Shown here one piece after another: positions 1 to 5,155 of a stretch of 5,155 bases of DNA. The stretch is taken from contig JAQWBK010000027.1 in NCBI GenBank assembly GCA_028706415.1, positions 1 through 5,155 on the forward strand, read 5' to 3'. The notes below the pieces were generated by a model, which ran no database searches, was not told the DNA's origin, and saw only the letters and a program-made list of their open reading frames with translations. Position numbers and translations under genes: made by a program. The DNA comes from Oscillospiraceae bacterium. Its GTDB lineage: Bacteria > Bacillota > Clostridia > Oscillospirales > Acutalibacteraceae. The number at the start of each line of letters is the position of its first letter. Position 1 is the stretch's first letter.

Positions 1-30
1 AAATCGGGCAAAAATGCCTCCTCCCCCTAC

Positions 31-59
31 TTGTATTGCATACCTTTGGGTGTTATACT
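31..59 (+). promoter_or_regulatory. Candidate extended -10 promoter for the MATE gene
   Basis: A -10 hexamer TATACT (54-59) is preceded by TGT, giving the TGn extended -10 signature. A weak -35, TTGTAT (31-36), lies exactly 17 bp upstream. The -35 matches the sigma-70/sigma-A consensus at only three positions, so the extended -10 would have to compensate. A start near 66 would leave a leader of about 85 nt before the gene. The same architecture (TTG-rich -35, 17-bp spacer, TGn-TATACT) recurs before icd. This is prediction from motif only. Confidence 0.5.
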
Positions 60-75
60 TAATCTCAATTATAAT
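46..75 (+). promoter_or_regulatory. Alternative promoter with consensus -10, overlapping the first
   Basis: A perfect TATAAT lies at 70-75, with TTGGGT at 46-51 as a poor -35 after an 18-bp spacer. It overlaps the candidate promoter at 31-59. Transcription from here would start near 82, inside the left arm of the leader inverted repeat, and would prevent that structure from forming fully. Which of the two is used cannot be decided from sequence. Confidence 0.35.
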
Positions 76-76
76 G

Positions 77-131
77 GCTGAAATATTGCCGGCTTTAGGC
101 TGACCAACGACTTGGTAAAAAATAATTCAGC
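77..131 (+). other. Leader inverted repeat with internal hairpins upstream of the MATE gene
   Basis: GCTGAAATATT (77-87) pairs with AATAATTCAGC (121-131) over 11 positions with one mismatch (A83/A125). Inside it lie a short GCC/GGC stem (88-90 with 98-100) and a perfect 5-bp hairpin, ACCAA-CGAC-TTGGT (103-116). On RNA this would be a three-way-junction-like fold ending 8 nt before the Shine-Dalgarno of the MATE gene. It lacks the conserved joining segments of purine riboswitches, and I do not recognise it as any known riboswitch class. No U-tract follows, so it is not an intrinsic terminator. It may be chance in an AT-rich leader. Confidence 0.3.
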
Positions 132-139
132 AGCAGAAC

Positions 140-148
140 AGGATGAGG
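140..148 (+). promoter_or_regulatory. Shine-Dalgarno region that favours the ATG at 152
   Basis: The purine run AGGATGAGG contains AGGA (140-143), 8 nt before the ATG at 152. For the other in-frame ATG, at 143, the same AGGA overlaps the start codon. The ATG at 227 has no recognisable ribosome binding site upstream. This spacing is the main reason for choosing 152. Confidence 0.5.
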
Positions 149-151
149 ATT

Positions 152-1555
152 ATGCTCCGGGCAAGGTTCCTTCAAGTTCATCATCGGTTGGTTGTATTCC
201 TGGATCGCTCCCTGTCCGGCGAAACCATGAATTTCAAGCAGATTTTTGCGATAATCCTTCCCCTGTTGGTGGATCAAGCCTTCATCGTGCTGCTAACCCT
301 GCTAAATACCGCCATGGTAAGCTCGTCAGGCGAGACGGCTGTCGCGGCGGTCAGCATGGTCGATTCATTAAATGTTTTTATTTTAAGTATGCTAATTGCC
401 TTGGCAACCGGAGGCGCGGTTGTGGTGGCTCAGTATATGGGATCGGGCAACAAGCAGGCGGTTTCAAGGGCGGCTGCTCAGGCCGTGGCCTTGGTGTGTG
501 CCGTGTCCCTTGTAATCAGTGTACTGATTGTGGGGTTTAGTAATCAACTGCTTAGTCTGCTGTTTGGCGGAGCGGAAAAGGCTGTTCTTGATAACGCGCG
601 GCTGTATCTTGTCGGAAGCGGAATATCATACCCCCTGTTGGGCGTAATCGAATCGATTAGCGGAGTGCTGCGCGGAGCAGGGAAAACCAAACCCACCCTC
701 TGGCTGTCCCTTATTAAAAATGTCTCGTATGTTCTGTTTACCCTCCTTTTTCTCACCATATTTAATCTGGGGATTATCGGGCTGGTGACAGCCTTGCTGA
801 TTTCCCGCTTGTTGGGCATGGTATGCTCGATTTTATATATACGCCTGAAGAACACCGACTTCATTTTTCGATTAAAGGATATGCTGAAGCCTGATTATTC
901 CATGCTGCGGCGGGTTTTGCTGCTCGGCATCCCGTTTGCTGTCGAGCAGATGTTTTTTAACGGAGGCAAGCTGATTACCCAAACATTTATCGTGGTGCTG
1001 GGCACAAATGCCCTAACCGTCAACGCCATTTCCAACTCGCTGGCCACCCTGCCTCAGGTGGGCGTGCTGGCCTGCAATCTTGCGGTTGTCACGGTGGTGG
1101 GGCAATCTGTAGGGCATGGTAATTATAAGGATGCCCGCAAATACATACGCTCGTTCCTTGTGATTGGTTCGCTTTCGGCATTGGTCTTAACCCTGCTGCT
1201 GCTGCCGTTTTTACCCTCTCTTATAGGGCTGTTTTCACCCGTCGCGGAAATTGTGCCGGATATAAATACCATCATTTATATGACATGGTTCGGCTCGGCC
1301 TTTCTGTGGGCACTCAGCTTTGTCGCCCCCTCGGCACTGCGGGCGGCCGGGGATGCTCGTTTTACCCTTATCGTCTCACTAATTTCCATGTGGTTGGGAC
1401 GGGTGGTGCTGGGATATATACTGGGCATAACCCTGTCTTTGGGAATTGCCGGAGTATGGCTTGCCATGATTATCGAGTGGGGACTGCGGGGGCTTGTTTT
1501 CCAAATTCGGCTTCACAGCAACAAGTGGCATAACCATAACGTGCTGACTAGTTAA
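152..1555 (+). CDS. MATE-family multidrug/metabolite efflux transporter
   Basis: A 467-residue integral membrane protein of the MATE (multidrug and toxic compound extrusion) family. These are cytoplasmic-membrane antiporters that export organic compounds using Na+ or H+ gradients. The length and roughly twelve hydrophobic segments fit the family. The two homologous halves are visible: LRGAGKTKPT near residue 172 and LRAAGDARFT near 395 are the matching 'LR.AGD.r.t' signatures after the third helix of each MatE domain. A basic N-terminal stretch containing FLDRSLSGE precedes the first helix; related clostridial proteins carry a similar segment, which with the ribosome binding site supports the start at 152. 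Starts at 143 or 227 remain possible. The C-terminus (about ...WHNHNVLTS) looks complete. Substrate cannot be predicted. Transcription is probably from the promoters at 31-75. A repeat element begins directly after the stop codon, and folate genes follow, but no functional link is evident. Confidence 0.93.
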   Translation: MLRARFLQVHHRLVVFLDRSLSGETMNFKQIFAIILPLLVDQAFIVLLTLLNTAMVSSSGETAVAAVSMVDSLNVFILSMLIALATGGAVVVAQYMGSGNKQAVSRAAAQAVALVCAVSLVISVLIVGFSNQLLSLLFGGAEKAVLDNARLYLVGSGISYPLLGVIESISGVLRGAGKTKPTLWLSLIKNVSYVLFTLLFLTIFNLGIIGLVTALLISRLLGMVCSILYIRLKNTDFIFRLKDMLKPDYSMLRRVLLLGIPFAVEQMFFNGGKLITQTFIVVLGTNALTVNAISNSLATLPQVGVLACNLAVVTVVGQSVGHGNYKDARKYIRSFLVIGSLSALVLTLLLLPFLPSLIGLFSPVAEIVPDINTIIYMTWFGSAFLWALSFVAPSALRAAGDARFTLIVSLISMWLGRVVLGYILGITLSLGIAGVWLAMIIEWGLRGLVFQIRLHSNKWHNHNVLTS

Positions 1556-1728
1556 TACTAATATCCGACTAAAATACTGATAAGGTTTCCGAGGATTTTT
1601 TGTGTCGGGCAAGGCCGACGACGCAGGCGGGCTGGCGCCCGCCGACGACGACAACGCTGTATGGCGGAAAACAGACCGCAAAGATGTCTTGATTTTTACT
1701 TGAGAACAGTATTAGTCGGATATTAGTA
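1556..1728. mobile_element. MITE-like repeat element, copy 1 (diverged, internally deleted)
   Basis: A 173-bp non-coding element between the MATE stop codon and folP. Its outer ends are a perfect 17-bp inverted repeat: TACTAATATCCGACTAA (1556-1572) and its complement (1712-1728). TAA occurs immediately outside both ends (1553-1555, which is the MATE stop codon, and 1729-1731), possibly a 3-bp target duplication. Nested inside are the TACTG...CAGTA ends (1575-1711) shared with the tandem copies at 4795-5155. Positions 1636-1714 match 4878-4956 at 76 of 79 bases. The left half is diverged and about 19 bp shorter, having lost most of the inner left terminal repeat. A strong hairpin, GGCGGGC-TGGC-GCCCGCC (1626-1643), lies in the centre, with a 10-bp direct repeat GCCGACGACG on either side (1614-1623 and 1641-1650). 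There is no transposase, so any movement would need one supplied in trans. Confidence 0.72.
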
Positions 1729-1729
1729 T
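1700..1729 (+). promoter_or_regulatory. Weak candidate promoter at the right end of repeat copy 1
   Basis: TTGAGA (1700-1705) matches a -35 at five of six positions and lies in the repeat's inner terminal inverted repeat. The best -10 at acceptable spacing is TAGTAT (1724-1729, 18 bp, four of six). TATAAG (1727-1732) is a better hexamer, but its 21-bp spacer is too long. If real, the mobile element would supply the folate operon promoter. The alternative is read-through from the MATE transcript. Weak evidence. Confidence 0.22.
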
Positions 1730-1753
1730 AAGTAAAGGATACGGAATTTTAAT

Positions 1754-2599
1754 ATGGCTGAATTCTGTTTTAAATCGGGGAGCATCAAGCTGGGTGTAAA
1801 AACATATATTATGGGGATTTTAAATATAACCCCTGACAGCTTTTCGGACGGCGGGCGGTTTAATGAGCCCTCGGCTGCGGTTGCCCATGCCCTTGAGATG
1901 GAGGGTGAGGGGGCGGATATAATCGATATTGGGGCACAGTCCACCCGCCCGGGTCATGTTCCGATAACCGCCGAGCAGGAATGGCAGCGGTTAAGGCCGG
2001 TTTTGGAGGGCTTGCGAAATTATACCCGGCTTCCTTTGTCGGTTGACACCTATTATCCGCAGGTTGCCACCCTGGCACTGGATGCGGGTGCATCCATAAT
2101 TAACGATGTGTCGGGCAGCATGGAAAACGGCATGCCCGAGCTGGCCGCAAAAACGGGTGCCGGCCTTATAATGATGCATTCGGGCGGGGGTTCGGATGAC
2201 AGCGGTCAGGGTGCAGATGCCCTCCAGACTGTGGGTATATATTTTGAAAGCGCCCTCAAAAAAGCTGCCGCGGTGGGGCTGCCGGTTGGGCAAATCTGCC
2301 TCGACCCGGGAATAGGCTTTGGCAAGGGCAGGCAGGGGGATCTTGACTTGATTGCCCATCTCCCACTGCTGACAGCAGGGCTTCCCAAAACAGCCCTGCT
2401 GGTTGGGGCATCCCGAAAGCGGGTAATCTCTTCCTGCTGCGAGGGCCGCCCTCCGGCAGGTGATAGGCTGGCAGGGACCATTGCAATTCATACTATCGCC
2501 GCTTTGAACGGAGCGCATATACTGCGGGTGCATGATGTTGCGGCAGCGGTACAGGCGGCGGAGGTAACAGATGCAGTATTGAAGGAGCTTATGGGGTAA
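1754..2599 (+). CDS. folP: Dihydropteroate synthase
   Basis: This 281-residue cytoplasmic enzyme condenses 6-hydroxymethyl-7,8-dihydropterin pyrophosphate with p-aminobenzoate to give 7,8-dihydropteroate; it is the sulfonamide target. The TIM-barrel motifs appear in order: NITPDSFSDGG (24-34), STRPG (63-67), SVDT with Asp98, IND with Asn117, MMH (140-142), DPGIGFG (184-190), SRK with Lys222 and RVHDV (258-262). The loop GAQSTRPG has Gln where many family members have Glu. There is no Phe-Gly insertion of the kind found in Sul resistance enzymes, so I infer an ordinary housekeeping DHPS. ATG 1754 leaves 19 residues before MGILN, the usual length. The nearest Shine-Dalgarno-like AAAGGA (1734-1739) is rather distant at 14 nt. 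It is first gene of the folP-folB-folK cluster, and its TAA overlaps the folB ATG by one base. The repeat element ends 25 bp upstream, so its leader is largely repeat-derived. Confidence 0.97.
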   Translation: MAEFCFKSGSIKLGVKTYIMGILNITPDSFSDGGRFNEPSAAVAHALEMEGEGADIIDIGAQSTRPGHVPITAEQEWQRLRPVLEGLRNYTRLPLSVDTYYPQVATLALDAGASIINDVSGSMENGMPELAAKTGAGLIMMHSGGGSDDSGQGADALQTVGIYFESALKKAAAVGLPVGQICLDPGIGFGKGRQGDLDLIAHLPLLTAGLPKTALLVGASRKRVISSCCEGRPPAGDRLAGTIAIHTIAALNGAHILRVHDVAAAVQAAEVTDAVLKELMG

Positions 2600-2967
2600 T
2601 GGACAAGATAATCATAAAAGGTTTGCGCATATTCGCATATCACGGTGTAAATCCCGAGGAGAAGGAAAACGGGCAGATGTTTGAGCTGGATGTTACCCTT
2701 GCGACCGACCTTTCAAAACCAGGAGTGTCGGATAATCTGGGGGATACGGCCAACTATGCCAAGGTAATAAAGCTTATAACCGCAACATTTCAGTTAGAAA
2801 AGAACGATTTAATCGAGCGAGCCGCCCAAAGGGTGGCGGATGCTATACTGGAAAACCATCCTGTTATGTCGGTGACCCTCCTACTCAAAAAGCCCCAAGC
2901 CCCCATGAAGGCAGATTTCGATTATGTGGCAGTCGAGATAACCAGAGGAAGGGATCAAATAACATGA
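2599..2967 (+). CDS. folB: Dihydroneopterin aldolase
   Basis: This 122-residue cytoplasmic enzyme cleaves 7,8-dihydroneopterin to 6-hydroxymethyl-7,8-dihydropterin and glycolaldehyde, the step before FolK. Family members form octamers of the tunnelling (T-fold) type. Visible signatures are LRIFAYHGVNPEE (9-21) with the conserved acidic residue of the pterin site, ANY with Tyr53, LIER (71-74) with the pterin-anchoring Glu73, and KKPQAP with Lys98, the likely catalytic lysine. Length is normal. The start overlaps the folP stop as TAATG, and AAGGAG (2582-2587) lies 11 nt upstream, so translational coupling is likely. Its own stop overlaps the folK start as ATGA. I see no internal promoter. Confidence 0.96.
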   Translation: MDKIIIKGLRIFAYHGVNPEEKENGQMFELDVTLATDLSKPGVSDNLGDTANYAKVIKLITATFQLEKNDLIERAAQRVADAILENHPVMSVTLLLKKPQAPMKADFDYVAVEITRGRDQIT

Positions 2968-3449
2968 GTCTTGCCGTTTTATCGCTGGGCAGCAACATTG
3001 GAAACAGGGAACAAAATATCCGAGCCGCCCTGAATGCCCTTTCGGCCTTGCCCAAAACCCGAAATATTAAGCTTTCGGAAATTTACCAAACCCTGCCCGA
3101 GGGGTATACCGACCAGCCCCTTTTTCTGAACGCGGTCGCCGTTATCCAAACCGAGCTATCCCCCCGAGCCCTGCTTGGCGCCTGTCTTGGAATTGAGGCG
3201 GCAATGGGGCGGATACGCAATTTTAAAAACGGCCCCCGTATTATTGATATTGATGTGCTGGTTTATGAGGGGGAAACGGCAAACGATTCCGAGCTCATCC
3301 TCCCCCACCCCCGCATGGGCAATCGGGGTTTTGTGCTGGTTCCGCTGGCAGACCTGTTCCCCGACGGTAATGTGTTGGGGATGGATTTTAAGAATGCGAT
3401 TTCCAAAGCCAAGGGCAGGAGCGACATCACCCGATATAATAATGCATAA
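2964..3449 (+). CDS. folK: 2-amino-4-hydroxy-6-hydroxymethyldihydropteridine pyrophosphokinase (HPPK)
   Basis: This 161-residue cytoplasmic kinase transfers pyrophosphate from ATP to 6-hydroxymethyl-7,8-dihydropterin, giving the FolP substrate and AMP. The N-terminal SLGSN (7-11), YQTLP (41-45), FLN (54-56), GRIR (82-85) and the family signature KNGPRIIDIDVL (88-99) are all present. The Mg-binding pair is Asp95/Asp97, with Arg92, His115 and Arg121 (HPRMGNR) at the same numbers as in the E. coli enzyme. Position 89, Trp in E. coli, is Asn here, as I recall from many Gram-positive homologues. ATG 2964 overlaps the folB stop by four bases. The purine-rich AGAGGAAGGGA (2944-2954) ends 9 nt upstream, so it is probably efficiently coupled. 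It is the last gene of the cluster; no clear intrinsic terminator follows. Confidence 0.97.
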   Translation: MSLAVLSLGSNIGNREQNIRAALNALSALPKTRNIKLSEIYQTLPEGYTDQPLFLNAVAVIQTELSPRALLGACLGIEAAMGRIRNFKNGPRIIDIDVLVYEGETANDSELILPHPRMGNRGFVLVPLADLFPDGNVLGMDFKNAISKAKGRSDITRYNNA

Positions 3450-3462
3450 TTCGCTGTCATGC

Positions 3463-3521
3463 TGATAAAATGGCCCTCGTTTATCTCCCCCCTGCCGGAT
3501 AAATATCATCCCGTTTTATCA
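3463..3521. repeat. Nested inverted repeat between folK and icd
   Basis: TGATAAAATGG (3463-3473) pairs with CCGTTTTATCA (3511-3521) over 11 positions, with one T-G wobble. Inside, TTTATC (3480-3485) pairs with GATAAA (3498-3503), closing a C-rich 12-nt loop. On RNA this would be a two-tiered hairpin beginning 13 nt after the folK stop. No T-run follows, so it is not a standard rho-independent terminator. It could protect the folK mRNA 3' end, be a protein-binding palindrome just upstream of the icd promoter, or be a degenerate repeat. No similarity to the other repeat family is evident. Confidence 0.4.
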
Positions 3522-3529
3522 ACACGGAA

Positions 3530-3558
3530 TTGCACTTCCGCCCAAAGAATGATATACT
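3530..3558 (+). promoter_or_regulatory. Extended -10 promoter for icd
   Basis: TTGCAC (3530-3535) and TATACT (3553-3558) are separated by exactly 17 bp, and TGA directly before the -10 makes the TGn extended -10. Transcription would start near 3565, giving a leader of about 28 nt ahead of the TTG start at 3593. The promoter covers the TTG at 3530, the farthest upstream in-frame start, which argues against translation beginning there. It sits 9 bp downstream of the nested inverted repeat. Confidence 0.62.
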
Positions 3559-3578
3559 GGCAAGGCAAATTGTAACCG

Positions 3579-3584
3579 AAAGGA
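3579..3584 (+). promoter_or_regulatory. Shine-Dalgarno deciding the TTG start of icd
   Basis: AAAGGA ends 8 nt before TTG 3593. The in-frame ATG at 3584 overlaps this site, so it cannot be the start served by it. ATG 3614 has only a weak AAGG (3605-3608) 5 nt upstream. Spacing therefore favours TTG 3593. Confidence 0.55.
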
Positions 3585-3592
3585 TGATTTAT

Positions 3593-4813
3593 TTGAATAA
3601 ACATAAGGTTAATATGACCACCCCTCTGGTTGAAATGGACGGAGACGAGATGACCCGCATTTTGTGGCAGGAGATCAAGGACAAGCTACTGACTCCGTTT
3701 GTGGATTTGAAAACCGAATATTATGACCTCGGCTTGAAGCACCGCGACCAAACCGACGATCAAGTAACAATAGATTCTGCCAATGCCATAAAAAAGTACG
3801 GTGTCGGGGTCAAGTGTGCCACCATAACCCCTAATGCCCAGCGGGTTGAGGAATACGGCCTAAAACAGATGTGGAAAAGCCCCAACGGCACCATCCGCGC
3901 CATGCTGGACGGCACCGTGTTCCGCGCTCCGGTTCTCGTAAATGGAATAACCCCCAGCGTTTCAACATGGAAAAAGCCGATAACAATAGCCCGTCACGCA
4001 TACGGGGATATTTATAAAAACACCGAAATGATGGTGGCCGGCGGTTCAAAGGCCGAGCTGGTGGTTACCGATACCGACGGAAACGAGAGCCGCCGATTAA
4101 TTCACGATTTTGACGGCGATGGGATTATTATGGGTATGCACAATACCGACCCTTCAATTTCCGCCTTTGCCCGCGCCTGCTTTAATTTTGCCCTTTCGAT
4201 TAAGCAGGATTTATGGTTTTCGACAAAAGACACCATTTCTAAAATATATGATCACCGTTTCAAGGATATATTCGCCGAGATATTTGAAAACGAGTATAAA
4301 TCAGAATTCGAGAAGGCTGGAATTGAATATTTTTATACCCTGATAGATGATGCAGTTGCTCGGGTTGTCCGTTCACAGGGGGGCTTTATATGGGCATGCA
4401 AAAACTATGACGGGGATGTAATGAGCGATATGGTTGCAACCGCTTTCGGTTCGCTTGCCATGATGACCAGCGTTCTCGTCTCCCCCGATGGGAAATATGA
4501 ATATGAGGCTGCCCACGGCACGGTTACCCGCCATTATTATCGCCATCTTAAAGGGGAGCCTACCTCCACAAATTCGGTGGCAACCATATTCGCATGGACG
4601 GGCGCCCTTGGCAAGAGGGCCGAGCTTGACGGTCTGCCCGAGCTTGCTACCTTTGCAGCTAGGCTTGAAAAGGCGACCCTTGAAACCATTGAAAACGGTA
4701 TAATGACAAAGGATCTGGTTGCCCTGTCCACCCTTCCGGAAAAGCAGGGAGTCGGCTCGATGGAATTCCTCGATGCGGTAGCCGCCCGCCTATCTAATAC
4801 TGTTCTCAAGTAA
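3593..4813 (+). CDS. icd: NADP-dependent isocitrate dehydrogenase (dimeric, eukaryote-like type)
   Basis: This 406-residue cytoplasmic enzyme oxidatively decarboxylates isocitrate to 2-oxoglutarate with NADP+, feeding glutamate synthesis and NADPH supply. Motifs align almost residue for residue with human IDH1: SPNGTIR (96-102), Arg111, Arg134 and Tyr141 (RHAYGDIY), Lys212, Asp252, NYDGDVMSD (271-279, with Asp275 and Asp279) and HGTVTRH (308-314). The retained Arg313/His314 in the cofactor loop indicates NADP rather than NAD. The TTG start at 3593 is chosen because of the ribosome binding site, the upstream promoter, and an N-terminus (MNKHKVNMTTPLVEMDGDEMTR begins the domain) of family-typical length; 3614 is the main alternative. 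The last residues are odd: after AARL the frame runs into the terminal inverted repeat of the downstream element, which encodes TVLK and the TAA stop. The active site is far from this tail, so the enzyme is probably functional. Confidence 0.95.
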   Translation: MNKHKVNMTTPLVEMDGDEMTRILWQEIKDKLLTPFVDLKTEYYDLGLKHRDQTDDQVTIDSANAIKKYGVGVKCATITPNAQRVEEYGLKQMWKSPNGTIRAMLDGTVFRAPVLVNGITPSVSTWKKPITIARHAYGDIYKNTEMMVAGGSKAELVVTDTDGNESRRLIHDFDGDGIIMGMHNTDPSISAFARACFNFALSIKQDLWFSTKDTISKIYDHRFKDIFAEIFENEYKSEFEKAGIEYFYTLIDDAVARVVRSQGGFIWACKNYDGDVMSDMVATAFGSLAMMTSVLVSPDGKYEYEAAHGTVTRHYYRHLKGEPTSTNSVATIFAWTGALGKRAELDGLPELATFAARLEKATLETIENGIMTKDLVALSTLPEKQGVGSMEFLDAVAARLSNTVLK

Positions 4814-4956
4814 AAGGTGAGACAAAATTTGCGAGGATGTTTTTCGTCATGCAAGGCGGCGGAGGAGAACGGGCTGACGCCCGCCGACGACAACAACGCT
4901 GTATGGCGGAAAACAGACCGCAAAGATGTTTTGATTTTTACTTGAGAGCAGTATTA
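4795..4956. mobile_element. MITE-like repeat, tandem unit 1 (complete)
   Basis: A non-coding element bounded by 21-bp terminal inverted repeats, at 4795-4815 and 4936-4956, which match at 20 of 21 positions. The left end begins TAATACTGTTCTCAAGTAAA; the complement of the right end has C for T at base 9. Flanking TA dinucleotides would suit a TA-targeting (Tc1/mariner- or IS630-mobilised) MITE, but the repeat itself is palindromic there, so this is not proof. A GC-rich hairpin, CGGGC-TGAC-GCCCG (4870-4883), lies mid-element. There is no room for a transposase. The right half is 76/79 identical to copy 1 (1636-1714). The left terminal repeat overlaps the last codons of icd by 19 bases. Confidence 0.75.
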
Positions 4957-5115
4957 TACTGTTCTCAAGTAAAAGGTGAGACAAAATTTGCGAGGATGTT
5001 TTTCGTCATGCAAGGCGGCGGAGGAGAGCGGGCTGACGCCCGCCGACGACAACAACGCTGTATGGCGGAAAACAGACCGCAAAGATGTTTTGATTTTTAC
5101 TTGAGAGCAGTATTA
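4957..5115. mobile_element. MITE-like repeat, tandem unit 2 (complete period)
   Basis: This is an exact 159-bp period copy of 4798-4956, identical at 158 of 159 bases; the single change is A4869 to G5028. The junction reads CAGTATTATACTG, so the TAA that precedes unit 1 is replaced by the TTA ending unit 1. The substitution lengthens the central hairpin by one pair (G5028 with C5043). The near identity points to recent duplication or ongoing homogenisation rather than two independent insertions. Confidence 0.78.
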
Positions 5116-5155
5116 TACTGTTCTCAAGTAAAAGGTGAGACAAAATTTGCGAGGA
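5116..5155. mobile_element. MITE-like repeat, tandem unit 3 (cut by the window end)
   Basis: The final 40 bases repeat the first 40 of units 1 and 2 without a difference. The array therefore continues past the window, and its copy number cannot be determined here. If this is a contig end, assembly may have stopped or collapsed in the repeat. Confidence 0.8.

Noticed and set aside
103..122. Intrinsic terminator at the ACCAA-CGAC-TTGGT hairpin
   Set aside because: The hairpin is weak and is followed on the + strand by A residues; no T-run follows it on either strand.
61..131. Purine riboswitch in the MATE leader, suggested by TATAAT followed by a three-way-junction-like fold
   Set aside because: The conserved joining segment (like AGTTTCTACC) and the 3' GACTATG-like segment are absent.
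1379..1681. 100-codon minus-strand open frame antisense to the MATE 3' end
   Set aside because: It has the same origin as the frame at 4537-4923: repeat sequence fused by chance to the antisense of a real gene.
1556..1753. Tetrahydrofolate riboswitch before folP
   Set aside because: The interval is accounted for by the repeat element, and no THF-riboswitch-like conserved segments are visible.
1991..2533. 180-codon minus-strand open frame inside folP
   Set aside because: It lies wholly within a gene with all DHPS motifs intact on the other strand and shows no recognisable domain or ribosome binding site.
3530..3592. N-terminal extension of isocitrate dehydrogenase from the TTG at 3530
   Set aside because: This stretch contains the probable promoter and ribosome binding site, and the extra 21 residues have no counterpart in the family.
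4537..4923. 128-codon minus-strand open frame antisense to the end of icd
   Set aside because: It starts in the repeat and then continues only as the antisense shadow of icd; its sequence is low-complexity-like and matches no family I know.
4795..5155. CRISPR array
   Set aside because: The units are 159 bp and identical throughout; there are no short repeats separated by unique spacers.

Overview
The window looks like chromosome from an anaerobic Firmicute of class Clostridia. This is inferred from protein style: a clostridial-type MATE transporter, a folP-folB-folK cluster with Gram-positive-like Shine-Dalgarno sites, and a dimeric 'eukaryote-like' NADP-dependent isocitrate dehydrogenase. 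An Oscillospirales-like host is my best guess, but no rRNA or marker gene fixes the taxonomy. All genes lie on the + strand, and no gene-free stretch reaches 300 bases apart from the repeat array at the right end.

Layout. Positions 1-151 hold two possible promoters and a leader that could fold into a branched structure. A complete MATE-family exporter gene follows (152-1555). A 173-bp repeat element (1556-1728) starts right after its stop codon. Next comes a tight folate cluster: folP (1754-2599), folB (2599-2967, 1-nt overlap) and folK (2964-3449, 4-nt overlap). A 143-bp gap contains an interrupted inverted repeat and a good extended -10 promoter, then icd (3593-4813) starts at a TTG codon. 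The icd reading frame ends inside the terminal inverted repeat of a second repeat element. That element is tandemly repeated with an exact 159-bp period to the end of the window (two full units and a 40-bp partial third).

How the genes work together. FolB makes 6-hydroxymethyl-7,8-dihydropterin from dihydroneopterin, FolK pyrophosphorylates it, and FolP joins it to p-aminobenzoate, so the three genes encode consecutive steps to dihydropteroate. The upstream step (folE) and the downstream steps (folC, folA) are not in the window. The MATE pump and isocitrate dehydrogenase have no evident pathway link to folate synthesis.

The protein genes are ordinary. The most unusual content is the small non-coding repeat family. 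It has terminal inverted repeats and no transposase (MITE-like), and occurs as one diverged, internally shortened copy and a near-identical tandem array. Both insertions sit at the 3' ends of genes, and one supplies the last codons and stop of icd. I found no CRISPR array, tRNA, rRNA, phage gene or defence system.
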